Assembly: GCF_900110245.1 (NCBI RefSeq)
Contig: NZ_FOCZ01000004.1
Coordinates: forward strand, 496,001 to 560,000
From: Niastella yeongjuensis
GTDB taxonomy: Bacteria > Bacteroidota > Bacteroidia > Chitinophagales > Chitinophagaceae
Length of the DNA: 64,000 nucleotides
Direction of reading: 5' to 3'
Position numbers and translations under genes: made by a program. This document shows, one piece after another, positions 1-8,238 of the stretch. The notes under the pieces were generated by a model. It did not search any database, was not told the origin of the DNA, and saw only the letters and a list, made by a program, of their open reading frames with translations. Position 1 is the stretch's first letter; the number at the start of each line of letters is the position of its first letter.

Positions 1-1854
1 ATCTTTTCCTAATTCAGCTGCGTTCAAACGGCTCAGGTGCAACTGAGCAGCTTTGGCTGAACCATAACCAGCGTTGTTGGGGCCGCTCATCAGGGCGTTC
101 TTGCTCACGATGTTGATCACATCGCCGCCGATTGCCTGTTTGCGCATTACCTCAACACCAGCCTGGGTTACAAAGAACTGTCCTTTTACCAACACATCAT
201 ACAGGATGTCCCAGTCTTTCTCGGTATGCTCTTCAATTGGTTTTGAAATCGACAAACCTGCACAGTTCACTACGATGTCCAATCCACCGAAGGCCAGGGC
301 AGCTGCATCAGTAGCGCCTTTGATATCGCTGGCTTTGGTAACATCCAGTACAACGGCAGCGAACACATCTTTACCGTATGATTTACTGAAATCTTCTTTT
401 GCTCCTTCGAGGCGGCTGGCATCGTTATCATTGATGATAACGCAAGCGCCTTCGTCGGCAAATTTTTTGGCTATAGCTTTCCCTATACCACCGGCACTTC
501 CGGTTACCAGTGCAATGCGGCCGCTTAATGCTTTGGGCTTGGGCATACGTTGCAATTTGGCTTCTTCCAGTAACCAGTACTCGATGTTAAATGCTTCCTG
601 ACGGGGTAACGAAGTATATGATGAAATAGCTTCTGCACCACGCATTACGTTAATGGCGTTGATGTAGAACTCTGCTGCTACGCGGGCAGTTTGTTTGTCT
701 TTCGAGAAAGTGAACATACCTACACCAGGGTACAGGATCACCACCGGGTTAGGATCGCGCATGGCCGGGCTGTTAGGGTGTTTGCAGGTATTGTAATAAT
801 CTGCATACATAGCACGGTACGCTTCGAACTGAGGTGCCAGTTTCTCTTTGATCTTGTTTACGTCGCTCAGGTCTTCACCAGGTGTGAGGGTCAACACCAG
901 CGGACTGATCTTCGTGCGCAGGAAGTGATCGGGGCAGCTGGTACCCATGGGAGCCAGTCTGTCGAGATCATTTGAATTGATGAAGTTCAATACTCTTTCA
1001 TCATCAGTGAAGTGACCCACCATTTTCTGGTAGCTGCTGCAGAAACCACGTAATACAGGCGCCAGTGCAGCGGCTTGTGAAGTACGTTGTGCAGCGGGCA
1101 GAGATTGAATTTTAGCACCACCGAAAACAGCTTTTTGTTTGCTTACGTTTTCTTCAATGTACTCAGCGCAACGTTCAATTACTTCCAGGGTATTGATGTA
1201 GCTTTCGTAAGCAGTATCGCCCCAGGTAAACAAACCGTGTGAACCGAGCATGATGCCACGGATGCCAGGGTTTTCTTCCAGGCATTTAGCCAGCTTCAAC
1301 CCAAGGTCGAAACCAGGACGTTGCCATTCAACCCAGCCTATTGTTCCATTGAATAATTCCTGTGTTATTTTCTTTCCGTCTTTTGCAGCAGCAATTGCAA
1401 TGGCTGCATCAGGATGTAAGTGATCGATGTGTTTGAAAGGAAGGAAACCATGCAGCGGGGTATCGATAGAAGGAGCTTTTGAAGCCAGGTCGAAAATGCA
1501 GTGATTGAACAGTTCTACCATTTCATCCTCATGCTCAATACCACGATAAACGTTTTTCAGGCTGCGTAAACGCTCAACATATAAAGCAGCAAGACCGCTT
1601 TTCTTCATAGTACCCAGGTCGCCACCTGAGCCTTTGATCCACATCACTTCGGTTTCTTTACCGGTAAGAGGATCCTTGGCAATGGCTTTACATGAGGTAT
1701 TGCCACCGCCGTAGTTTGTAAGGCGCAGATCGGCACCCAGCAAATTACTCCGGTAAATTAACAATGCTACTTCATCGCCTTGCAGGGCGGCCGCTTTGGC
1801 ATCGTCCCACAAATAGCTTACATGCTTAAACTTTACTGCACTTGTTGCTGACAT
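1..1854 (-). CDS. Bifunctional rhamnulose-1-phosphate aldolase / L-lactaldehyde dehydrogenase (C-terminus beyond window)
   Basis: The frame is open from an ATG at 1852-1854 to the left edge, giving about 617 residues; the family usually has about 700, so roughly 80 C-terminal residues are missing. The N-terminal two thirds is a class II aldolase/adducin domain: PLHGFLPFKHIDHLHPDA supplies histidines typical of the metal site and GSHGLFTWG follows. The C-terminal third is a short-chain dehydrogenase domain with the nucleotide motif LVTGSAGGIGKAIA, the NCAG strand motif and a YGSAKAA active-site motif. Known role of the family: cleave rhamnulose 1-phosphate to dihydroxyacetone phosphate and L-lactaldehyde, then oxidise the aldehyde. 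The gene starts 31 bp after the rhaT stop on the same strand, so the two are probably one operon. Kinase and isomerase genes probably lie further left (inference). Confidence 0.92.
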   Translation of the reverse strand, partial: MSATSAVKFKHVSYLWDDAKAAALQGDEVALLIYRSNLLGADLRLTNYGGGNTSCKAIAKDPLTGKETEVMWIKGSGGDLGTMKKSGLAALYVERLRSLKNVYRGIEHEDEMVELFNHCIFDLASKAPSIDTPLHGFLPFKHIDHLHPDAAIAIAAAKDGKKITQELFNGTIGWVEWQRPGFDLGLKLAKCLEENPGIRGIMLGSHGLFTWGDTAYESYINTLEVIERCAEYIEENVSKQKAVFGGAKIQSLPAAQRTSQAAALAPVLRGFCSSYQKMVGHFTDDERVLNFINSNDLDRLAPMGTSCPDHFLRTKISPLVLTLTPGEDLSDVNKIKEKLAPQFEAYRAMYADYYNTCKHPNSPAMRDPNPVVILYPGVGMFTFSKDKQTARVAAEFYINAINVMRGAEAISSYTSLPRQEAFNIEYWLLEEAKLQRMPKPKALSGRIALVTGSAGGIGKAIAKKFADEGACVIINDNDASRLEGAKEDFSKSYGKDVFAAVVLDVTKASDIKGATDAAALAFGGLDIVVNCAGLSISKPIEEHTEKDWDILYDVLVKGQFFVTQAGVEVMRKQAIGGDVINIVSKNALMSGPNNAGYGSAKAAQLHLSRLNAAELGKD

Positions 1855-1885
1855 AGTCTGTTCTTTAATTTGTTCTTTGTATATG

Positions 1886-2995
1886 TTATTTCAGCGAATT
1901 ACCATACCCCACCAGTAATACAGAGGCAATGATGGTAATAATGCCAATAATAACCGTTGTTTTAGTTTTCTTGCTTACGCCTGCCCATTCTTTCAAAATC
2001 AATCCCCACGCATTGGCCGTTAAAATAATGAAGGCCATATGCAGGATCCAGCTGCTGGGGCCATTGCCCAATTTGCTTTCTCCCATGCCATAAAAAAAGA
2101 ATTGCAGGAACCAGGTTGTACCGGCCAATGCGGCAAAAATGTAATTGCTCAGCAGTGGCGTTTTCTTATTCGTATAATCTCCAAAGGTTTTGTTGCGGGC
2201 GTTCAGGATCATACACCAGATAAAGTTGGTGGTCAGTCCACCCCACAACACTACCACGTAGGTTACATTGTTTTGATACAGGAAATTTCCAGTTTCACCA
2301 GGGTTAGCCGCTTTCCATAATGAATTGGCTACTTCTGCCATCGGCTTACCGGCTTCCAGCCCAAAATTGAAACAAGCGCTCAGCACACCAGAAATGATGG
2401 ATACCGCCAAACCCAGTCCAAACTTGAATTCGGTTTTAGCTACCACGCCATGCGGATCGACTCCACCTTTTGATAATTCCTTTTCTTTACGCGTACCGGC
2501 CTTGCCGCAAATGATGATGCCCAGTACACAAACTGCCAGTCCTATTAAGACGGTCTGGCCCCAGGTATTCCCTAACAACTGACTAAAAGTATCTTTGCCT
2601 TCGGCCGGGAACATGTCATAATAGATAGAGGGGATAAGGGAGCCGAACACCATACAAAGTCCCAGGATGATACTGCTGCCCAGCGAAACCCCCAGGTACC
2701 GTACACCCAGGCCATAAGTTAATCCGCCAATACCCCACAGAATGCCAAATAAAAACGTATAGCCTAATACAGAACCACTAGTCTGACTAATAATTTCCGA
2801 AAAGTTGGGAATGGTGAGCCAGGCTGCCAATGGGGGAACTATCAGCCACGAAAACAAACCTCCCACGATCCAATAACTTTCCCAGGCCCAACCCTTTACT
2901 TTTTTATAGGGTATGTAAAAACTTCCGCTTGCAAATCCGCCTAAAAAGTGAAATATAACTCCAAGAATAGCATTCATTTGTAGCAATTTTTTCAA
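1886..2995 (-). CDS. rhaT: L-rhamnose/proton symporter RhaT
   Basis: 369 residues, about ten hydrophobic segments. The N-terminal motif GVIFHFLGGFASGSFYIPYK and the central GGLTYGLGVRYLGVSLG and GLTTNFIWC segments are typical of RhaT, an inner-membrane proton symporter for L-rhamnose. It precedes the aldolase/dehydrogenase gene by 31 bp on the same strand and is divergent from a GntR-family regulator 184 bp away, which is the usual layout of a sugar operon with its own regulator. Length matches the family. No frame disruption is seen. Confidence 0.95.
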   Translation of the reverse strand: MKKLLQMNAILGVIFHFLGGFASGSFYIPYKKVKGWAWESYWIVGGLFSWLIVPPLAAWLTIPNFSEIISQTSGSVLGYTFLFGILWGIGGLTYGLGVRYLGVSLGSSIILGLCMVFGSLIPSIYYDMFPAEGKDTFSQLLGNTWGQTVLIGLAVCVLGIIICGKAGTRKEKELSKGGVDPHGVVAKTEFKFGLGLAVSIISGVLSACFNFGLEAGKPMAEVANSLWKAANPGETGNFLYQNNVTYVVVLWGGLTTNFIWCMILNARNKTFGDYTNKKTPLLSNYIFAALAGTTWFLQFFFYGMGESKLGNGPSSWILHMAFIILTANAWGLILKEWAGVSKKTKTTVIIGIITIIASVLLVGYGNSLK

Positions 2996-3051
2996 TATGG
3001 CCAGCCCATGCCGGATTAAAAAGGTGAAAGTATAAGTTACCGATTATTAGC

Positions 3052-3069
3052 CCATCATGTACCATCATG
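3052..3069. promoter_or_regulatory. Putative operator: direct repeat in the rhamnose divergent promoter
   Basis: The octamer CCATCATG occurs at 3052-3059 and again at 3062-3069, ten bases apart, so both copies face the same side of the helix. It lies in the 184-bp gap between rhaT and the divergent GntR gene. It may be the binding site of that regulator. This is inference from position and repeat spacing only. Confidence 0.35.
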
Positions 3070-3111
3070 GTCTTTTTTAATCAAAAACCTGTTCATATTT
3101 AGCTTTTTAAC

Positions 3112-3119
3112 TAAGTTTG
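3112..3119 (+). promoter_or_regulatory. Putative -7 promoter element for the GntR regulator
   Basis: TAAGTTTG matches the Bacteroidota -7 consensus TAnnTTTG. It lies 60 bp upstream of the ATG at 3180, and a GGAGAGG ribosome-binding site sits at 3168-3174. No convincing -33 TTTG is seen at the usual distance. Confidence 0.4.
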
Positions 3120-3179
3120 GGAGCATTAATAAAAGATTGATGATTTGCTTGTTGCAACCAAATCATTGGAGAGGTTATC

Positions 3180-4211
3180 ATGAAAAAAGATTCCATATTT
3201 CAGCATTTATTTATAGATTATTATTCTGCCACGCCAAAATACCTGCAGCTTGCCAACTCCATCATAAAAGCTATTGGCGAAGGCAAGATCCAGAAAGACG
3301 AGCTGCTGCCTTCGATCAACGAACTGAGCTTTGAATTTGAGATCTCGAGGGATACGGCAGAAAAAGGATACAAACACCTGAAGAAAATCGGCATCCTGGG
3401 TTCGGTGCCGGGTAAAGGGTACTTTGTAAAAAACACCGAGGTAGGTCAACACCTGAAGATATTTCTTCTTTTCAATAAACTGAGCCCGCACAAAAAGATC
3501 ATCTACGATGCGTTTGTAGCCTCCCTGGGCGAAATGGCTTCGGTTGACTTTTACATTTACAACAATGACTTCGCCTTTTTTAAGCGGCTCATTCAAAATA
3601 AAAAGAATGACTACAGTCATTATGTGATCATTCCCCATTTTCTCGACGGGGGTGAAAATGCATCCGAGATCATCAACACCCTGCCCAAGGAAAAACTGAT
3701 ATTGATGGACAAGCTGCTGCCGGGGGTTGAAGGTACATTCGGCGCCGTATACGAGAACTTTGAAAAAGATATTTACGATGCGCTGGAACAATCACTGGAG
3801 CCGCTGAGTAAATACCATACCATCAAGATCATTTTTCCCGAATACACATACCACCCCGTTGAGATCTTAAAAGGCTTTTACCGGTTCTGCCAGCAATATG
3901 CGTTCAACTATAAGGTAGTACACGATATTGCCAATGAGCCCATCAAGGAAGGCGAGGTATTTATAAACCTCATGGAAAATGACCTGGTGATCCTGATTGA
4001 AAAAATACTGGCTACCAAATTGAAAGTGGGCAAACATGTGGGTGTTATATCCTACAACGAAACCCCGCTCAAAAAGATCATCCTGAATGGCATAACTACC
4101 ATTTCTACCGATTTTGAAATGATGGGAGAAAAAACCGCCCAGTTGATCCTGGAGCAATCTACCGAACATATTGAAATTCCTTTTTACCTTACACAACGCT
4201 CATCACTATAA
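3180..4211 (+). CDS. GntR-family transcriptional regulator with a sugar-binding-protein-like effector domain, probable rhamnose regulator
   Basis: 343 residues. Residues ~15-80 form a GntR winged helix (KYLQLANSIIKAIGEGKI, DELLPSINELS, ISRDTAEKGYKHLKKIGIL). The remainder resembles the periplasmic-binding-protein/LacI-type effector domain found in one branch of GntR regulators, not the FadR or HutC ligand domains. The ATG at 3180 has a good GGAGAGG site 6 bases upstream. Its divergent position next to rhaT suggests that it senses rhamnose or a rhamnose catabolite and controls rhaT plus the aldolase gene (inference). Bacteroides thetaiotaomicron uses an AraC-type rhamnose regulator, so this would be a different solution. 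No other regulator lies nearby. Confidence 0.85.
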   Translation: MKKDSIFQHLFIDYYSATPKYLQLANSIIKAIGEGKIQKDELLPSINELSFEFEISRDTAEKGYKHLKKIGILGSVPGKGYFVKNTEVGQHLKIFLLFNKLSPHKKIIYDAFVASLGEMASVDFYIYNNDFAFFKRLIQNKKNDYSHYVIIPHFLDGGENASEIINTLPKEKLILMDKLLPGVEGTFGAVYENFEKDIYDALEQSLEPLSKYHTIKIIFPEYTYHPVEILKGFYRFCQQYAFNYKVVHDIANEPIKEGEVFINLMENDLVILIEKILATKLKVGKHVGVISYNETPLKKIILNGITTISTDFEMMGEKTAQLILEQSTEHIEIPFYLTQRSSL

Positions 4212-4708
4212 CGAATAAACTGGATGCAGCACGGCCACAGCCCCGGCCCTGAGGTTTGGGGCTGAATAAAAAAAGGGTATTAAAACCCATTTTATTAGTA
4301 CAGTAATCTGGACTAACCTATACTGCAATATGGTTTTTGCTTACTGATCATGGTCAGTAAATGCAGCATGCCCCATACAATCATTGTCATTTTGTGCGGT
4401 TCTAAAGGCTAATTAAGCGCCAAATAAGTCACCATAATCCATACTTGATTTTGTGAATTTGTTTTTTACGTGTAATCTTGTACTAATAATATTTATTGGA
4501 ATTTTAATTTGTAAATAATTCCACCCGGGTTACCATTTTTATTCTCTCCGGTAACAGTTCCTCCTTATCTTATTTACCAGTATCCCCATGCCAGGCTGGG
4601 CCTGAAACAAAGAAAAGCATGATATACCCATAATAACGTTTAGTATTTACCGTAACTTATTGTATATTAAACTGACTTTTAACCAAGGTAGCAAAAACAC
4701 TCTTCCTA
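4212..4708. other. Non-coding gap, weak 3' hairpins only
   Basis: 497 bp without a credible gene. Just after the GntR stop, CAGCCCC (4238-4244) can pair with GGGGCTG (4258-4264), and GGGT/ACCC (4275-4288) forms a second small hairpin followed by ATTTTATT. Either could end the GntR transcript, but neither has a proper T-run. The rest is A/T-rich and presumably carries the promoter of the sigma factor gene. I see no exact TAnnTTTG element in it. Confidence 0.4.
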
Positions 4709-5332
4709 ATGCGTTCAGTTCCGTTGGAAATTGATATAATCGATACTTTAAAAAAAGGTGGTCCCGATGCTTTGCAATCCCTGTTAAAGCAATTTTACAG
4801 TCCTTTATGCCTTTTTGCCGAACGCCTGCTTAATGACCGAGCCGCTTCAGAAGATATTGTTGGTGAAACTTTTATAAAACTCTGGAACAAACGGGGTGAT
4901 TTTGAGACCACCCAAAACATAAAGGCCTTTATGTACATCACGGTGCGTAATGCCTGTTTAAATTATTTAAAACAAGCCAAACGAGATTCATTAAACCAAA
5001 AACAGCTGGCTTATTTAACTGGTGAAAGAGAAGAGTACATTTTGAATGAAATGATCAGGGCCGAGGTGTTAAAGGAAATAATGAGCGAGATCAATAATTT
5101 GCCCGAACAATGTGGCAAGGTATTGAAACTGGCTTACCTGGAAGGTTTACAAAACAAGGATGTAGCAAAAGTGCTTAACATTTCTGTTCATACCGTAAAA
5201 AATCAAAAAGCGAGGGCCATTCAGTTATTAAAGACAAGGCTCCGCGACCGCGATATACTGGCTTTATTGATATTATGTTCCTTTTTAAAAGATACTTCCT
5301 ATAGCTGCCAAAACATGCATTTACCTGCCTAA
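4709..5332 (+). CDS. ECF RNA polymerase sigma-70 factor (Bacteroidota FecI/SigO-like family)
   Basis: 207 residues. The region 2 segment includes FYSPLCLFAERLLNDRAASEDIVGETF with the conserved D-I-V-x-E-T-F-x-K-L-W pattern, and region 4 includes LPEQCGKVLKLAYLEG and the helix-turn-helix LQNKDVAKVLNISVHTVKNQ. This is the sigma family that pairs with FecR anti-sigma factors to control TonB-dependent receptors. The next gene in this direction is indeed a FecR, but it is 1.6 kb away and no SusC/FecA receptor lies nearby, which is unusual. The last ~20 residues are variable. There is no obvious ribosome-binding site, as is common in this phylum. Confidence 0.9.
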   Translation: MRSVPLEIDIIDTLKKGGPDALQSLLKQFYSPLCLFAERLLNDRAASEDIVGETFIKLWNKRGDFETTQNIKAFMYITVRNACLNYLKQAKRDSLNQKQLAYLTGEREEYILNEMIRAEVLKEIMSEINNLPEQCGKVLKLAYLEGLQNKDVAKVLNISVHTVKNQKARAIQLLKTRLRDRDILALLILCSFLKDTSYSCQNMHLPA

Positions 5333-5753
5333 ACATCAGTTTTATTGCGAAAACACCCACTTTGGGTAGGTGGAAATACGCATTTCTTATCTTTTATTAA
5401 ATTTTTTTCGCGTTAGACTAGTAAAGAAGGGCCACTTAGTTGTTTTAATACTAAACTGATAATTATTCGGCCGTGCGGGATACACACGTTATGATTTGCA
5501 AATAGTTTTTATACTTGAATATGTTTAATGAGAATTGTTTCAGAGTATAGCCATTTAAAACGCTTTGACAATTTTATTAAATAATATCCAGGAAGACACA
5601 GCAGATGTTGTACGTAGTTCAGTACCGTTAGTACATATTACAACATGATACAGGCTACTGTTAGGAGTTGTTTAAGCTGTTGCAGGCATTACCAGTGTAA
5701 GGGGTTAAGTAACCAATTGAAGGTATTAACCCTGAACTATAAATGAACAATTA

Positions 5754-5773
5754 GCCTTAACAAGGCCTTTTTT
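5754..5773 (+). terminator. Intrinsic terminator-like hairpin
   Basis: GCCTT (5754-5758), loop AAC, AAGGC (5762-5766), then C and a run of six T. It is about 420 bp after the sigma factor stop, so it could end a long 3' leader or a separate small RNA. Confidence 0.5.
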
Positions 5774-5874
5774 GTCCGCCCGATGTCATCATCTGTACTT
5801 CTTGTTCTTTCAGCCAGACGGGAAGACGGAATGTCGAGCGGGAATCTCATGTGACTGTTTGGTTGGGTCACTAC

Positions 5875-5906
5875 AAGGGAGTGTTTCTACTCTCCCTTTC
5901 TTTTTT
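5875..5906 (+). terminator. Intrinsic terminator-like hairpin
   Basis: AAGGGAG (5875-5881) pairs with CTCCCTT (5892-5898) and is followed by TCTTTTTT. It lies about 100 bp after the previous hairpin, leaving room for a small RNA between the two. Confidence 0.6.
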
Positions 5907-6155
5907 AAAATTTGAAACTCTTTATAAAGCATTTTTCTTTTCGCTTTTAGGCAACAAGTAAAATCTGACCCTTCAATACACCGTTACACAACCCTGGTGT
6001 ATGTTGAAAATCATCTCAAGGCATCCACATTAGTAGTACAATTTTTCCAAGGCATCTCTGATTAGTTTGTAACCCAGGTATTAAATATCCATAAGGGCTC
6101 TTATTGTCCCCTTTGGTTTTTACATGATATTTTATTCTGAATAACAGGATAATTT

Positions 6156-6258
6156 TTCTTTTCGCATTCCTCATATGTGCATCAATTATCCCTCTTCCTG
6201 GTACAGAAGAGGCGCAGGAATCCCCACGGCCGGGTAGTCTTACCCGGCTTTTCTTTTC
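6156..6258 (+). ncRNA. Candidate structured small RNA ending in an intrinsic terminator
   Basis: Three nested or serial helices are visible. ATTCCT (6156-6161) pairs with AGGAAT (6216-6221). Inside it, CCTCTTC (6191-6197) pairs with GAAGAGG (6206-6212) across an 8-base loop. A perfect terminator stem GCCGGGTA/TACCCGGC (6229-6236/6241-6248, loop GTCT) with a T-rich tail follows. No protein frame fits. I do not recognise a named RNA family. The 5' end is unknown; a TTTG at 6112-6115 could be part of a promoter. Confidence 0.45.
6229..6258 (+). terminator. Strong intrinsic terminator
   Basis: Perfect 8-bp stem GCCGGGTA (6229-6236) with TACCCGGC (6241-6248), loop GTCT, then TTTTCTTTTC. It has no protein gene directly ahead of it on this strand. 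Confidence 0.75.
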
Positions 6259-6272
6259 TCCAGAGTTGATAG

Positions 6273-6340
6273 GTTGATGAGGTTAACACGTTGATGAGGT
6301 TAACACGTTGATGAGGTTAACACGTTGATGAGGTTAACAC
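6273..6340. repeat. 17-bp tandem repeat, four exact copies
   Basis: GTTGATGAGGTTAACAC is repeated at 6273-6289, 6290-6306, 6307-6323 and 6324-6340, with a decayed copy just before and a partial GTTAAC after. The unit contains the palindrome GTTAAC. A 17-bp period without spacers rules out a CRISPR array. Confidence 0.95.
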
Positions 6341-6396
6341 GTTAACCATTTGATCAGTCAACGAGTCTATAGAACACAATGCAAAAGACCCAGCTG

Positions 6397-6418
6397 TTCT
6401 CCGCCAGCAGGCGGAGAA
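6397..6418. repeat. Hairpin repeat of the CCGCC-AGCN-GGCGG class
   Basis: TTCTCCGCC (6397-6405) pairs with GGCGGAGAA (6410-6418) around AGCA. Related cores occur near 14988-15003 and 56406-56424 in this window. Confidence 0.6.
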
Positions 6419-6429
6419 AACAGAAAGCC

Positions 6430-6496
6430 GCGAACACAGAACTAAGAACACAGAACCAAAAACTTTCAACTTTAAACTTTCAACTTTAAACTTAAA
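6430..6496. repeat. Degenerate short-word repeats (AACACAGAACTAAG and CTTTCAACTTTAAA families)
   Basis: Two word families run back to back: variants of GAACACAGAACTAAG, then repeated ACTTTCAACTTTAAA. The second family recurs, in one orientation or the other, at about 10436-10466, 13244-13272 and 63185-63338. Confidence 0.75.
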
Positions 6497-6952
6497 ACCC
6501 GGTACAGCTAATTGACAACTATCAATAACCCACTTACCAAACAAGCCATTTGATAAACTCATATTAACAATTATTCAACTTCGCTTGATTACAATCATAA
6601 CCTTTCCGGTTTTTGAACTTTTATTTAGGTTAATCGTAGAATTATTTGTTTTTATATTATAAGAGGGTAATCTTTTTTTTCAGGGACTGATTGTTACGTT
6701 GTGATTTGCTTTTATTAATAGAAACCCTTAGTGTATTGGCTAAACTATTAGCATTCCTACCCTTTCCTTGAATAATTTTCTTTATATCCGTCAATTTATT
6801 AAAGATTTCGCCATGCCCTTTAGTACAATTCACATCAATTGTTGTTTTTACAATAATAGCAAATCGCAACACCAGCTCTACTGCACGAAACTGACGCAAA
6901 CGAACGTGGAAGAATGCAGCAAGTACCATCAATCATGTTATAAACTTTTCTT

Positions 6953-8173
6953 ATGAATGAACAACAAACTGAAAAAGGATTTTACATCGCCTCGCTGATC
7001 CTCGGGGACCTGCAGAACAGGCTCAACCCAACGGAACGGCAGGAGCTGGAAACCTGGCTCCAGGAAAATGGTGACAACTATAAACTGTACGAAGACCTGC
7101 TTGATCAGGAAAAGCTGGGTAATGATCTGAACGAATTACAATCCTACGATCCCGATGCGGCTTTTGAAAGACTCTCACCCAGGATCTTCACCAACGAACC
7201 CGCCGGAAAACGTCTTCACTTCAGGATCTTGTGGTACATGGTGGCAGCTGTATTTATTTTGGTGGCCGGTGGGGTTGCCTGGTTTGTTTTAAACAAGCCA
7301 GAGAAATCAGTCCCCCAATCAGCGGTCATTGCCCAAAAGAAAACACCTGGCAGTGCGCCCGATTCTAAAAAGGCCGTCTTGATCCTTGGCGATGGCAGTA
7401 ACATTGTTTTGAGTGAAATGAACAATGGCGATATGGCGCAACAGGGCAATGTGATAGTAAAAAAGATCAAAAACGGACTGCTGGAATATAAACTAACCGG
7501 TGAATCCACCGCTACAAGCGTCTTAAATACCATTCGCACGCCTCGTGGTGGCGAATACGAGGTGATCCTGGATGATGGCTCCCACATCTGGTTAAACTCC
7601 GCTTCTACCCTGCAATTCCCTGTTCATTTCAATAGCCCTGATCGCCGGGTTGCCCTAACCGGTGAAGCTTATTTTGAAGTAGAGTCATCCGTGTTGCCTT
7701 CAGGTAAAAAGAAATCATTTATTGTTTCGGTTGATAATATGGAAGTGCAGGCCGTTGGTACTGCCTTCAACATTTCCGCTTATAAGGAAGACGACCACTC
7801 GCAAACCACCGTGGTGGAAGGACTGGTGAAAGTAAACCGGAACAATAAAACCAATATGCTTTCCCCTGGCAAAAAACTCATAGCAAAAGATGCCACCGTT
7901 ACCGTTGAAGACGCCGATATAAAACAGGAGATTGCCTGGAAGAACGGCGATTTTGTATTCAAAAATACTTCGCTCAATATGGTGATGAACGAACTGGGCC
8001 GCTGGTACGACCTGGACGTGGCCTACGATAAAGGTGTGCCCGCCCTGCACTTCAGTGGTGAAGTGCAACGAACATCAGACATCAAGACCGTTTTGCAAAT
8101 GCTGGAGTATACCGGCGGTGTTACCTTCTCCATTTCAAAACGCGTCATCACGGTACACCCCGGTAAAAAATAA
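6953..8173 (+). CDS. FecR-family anti-sigma factor / transmembrane signal transducer
   Basis: 406 residues. The N-terminal ~85 residues are the cytoplasmic sigma-binding part (LNPTERQELETWLQENGDN), followed by a single membrane segment near residues 92-111 (FRILWYMVAAVFILVAGGVA) and a periplasmic FecR domain with TPRGGEYEVILDDGSHIWLN, GEAYFEV and VEGLVKV motifs. The C-terminus (FKNTSLNMVMNELGRWYDLD, ITVHPGK) is the usual STN-like end. The family holds an ECF sigma factor inactive until a TonB receptor signals. The likely sigma partner is 1.6 kb upstream. No SusC-type receptor follows; the next gene is a phospholipase D-like protein, so the receptor must be elsewhere or lost. Confidence 0.9.
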   Translation: MNEQQTEKGFYIASLILGDLQNRLNPTERQELETWLQENGDNYKLYEDLLDQEKLGNDLNELQSYDPDAAFERLSPRIFTNEPAGKRLHFRILWYMVAAVFILVAGGVAWFVLNKPEKSVPQSAVIAQKKTPGSAPDSKKAVLILGDGSNIVLSEMNNGDMAQQGNVIVKKIKNGLLEYKLTGESTATSVLNTIRTPRGGEYEVILDDGSHIWLNSASTLQFPVHFNSPDRRVALTGEAYFEVESSVLPSGKKKSFIVSVDNMEVQAVGTAFNISAYKEDDHSQTTVVEGLVKVNRNNKTNMLSPGKKLIAKDATVTVEDADIKQEIAWKNGDFVFKNTSLNMVMNELGRWYDLDVAYDKGVPALHFSGEVQRTSDIKTVLQMLEYTGGVTFSISKRVITVHPGKK

Positions 8174-8238
8174 GCAACCATTTTCTTTTCTTATTCCGGG
8201 ACTTACACTGCGTGCATAATTTTTGTAGTTTGGCAGCT

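Larger units (their letters stand above)
5333..6952. other. 1.6-kb non-coding region between sigma factor and FecR genes
   Basis: No credible protein gene on either strand; the short frames present have no recognisable content and overlap repeats. It holds three terminator-like hairpins (5754-5773, 5875-5906, 6229-6258), a nested structured segment (6156-6258), a 17-bp tandem repeat (6273-6340), a 9-bp-stem hairpin of the CCGCC repeat class (6397-6418) and short-word repeats (6430-6496). The part from 6500 to 6950 is visibly A/T-rich. Terminators with no protein gene ahead of them suggest one or more small RNA transcripts. Confidence 0.55.

Noticed and set aside
5774-5874. Possible metabolite riboswitch between the two terminators
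   Set aside because: No conserved block of a riboswitch class known to me is present, and no gene follows within 1 kb.
6273-6340. Possible CRISPR array
   Set aside because: The 17-bp units follow each other without spacers and no Cas gene is present.
6317-6562. Minus-strand 81-codon frame
   Set aside because: It covers the 17-bp tandem repeat and the CTTTAAACTTTC words, and has no protein-like pattern.
6657-6932. Minus-strand 91-codon frame with a lysine- and asparagine-rich end
   Set aside because: It lies in an A/T-rich stretch where such frames arise by chance; no signal peptide, motif or ribosome-binding site. A decayed gene remnant cannot be excluded.
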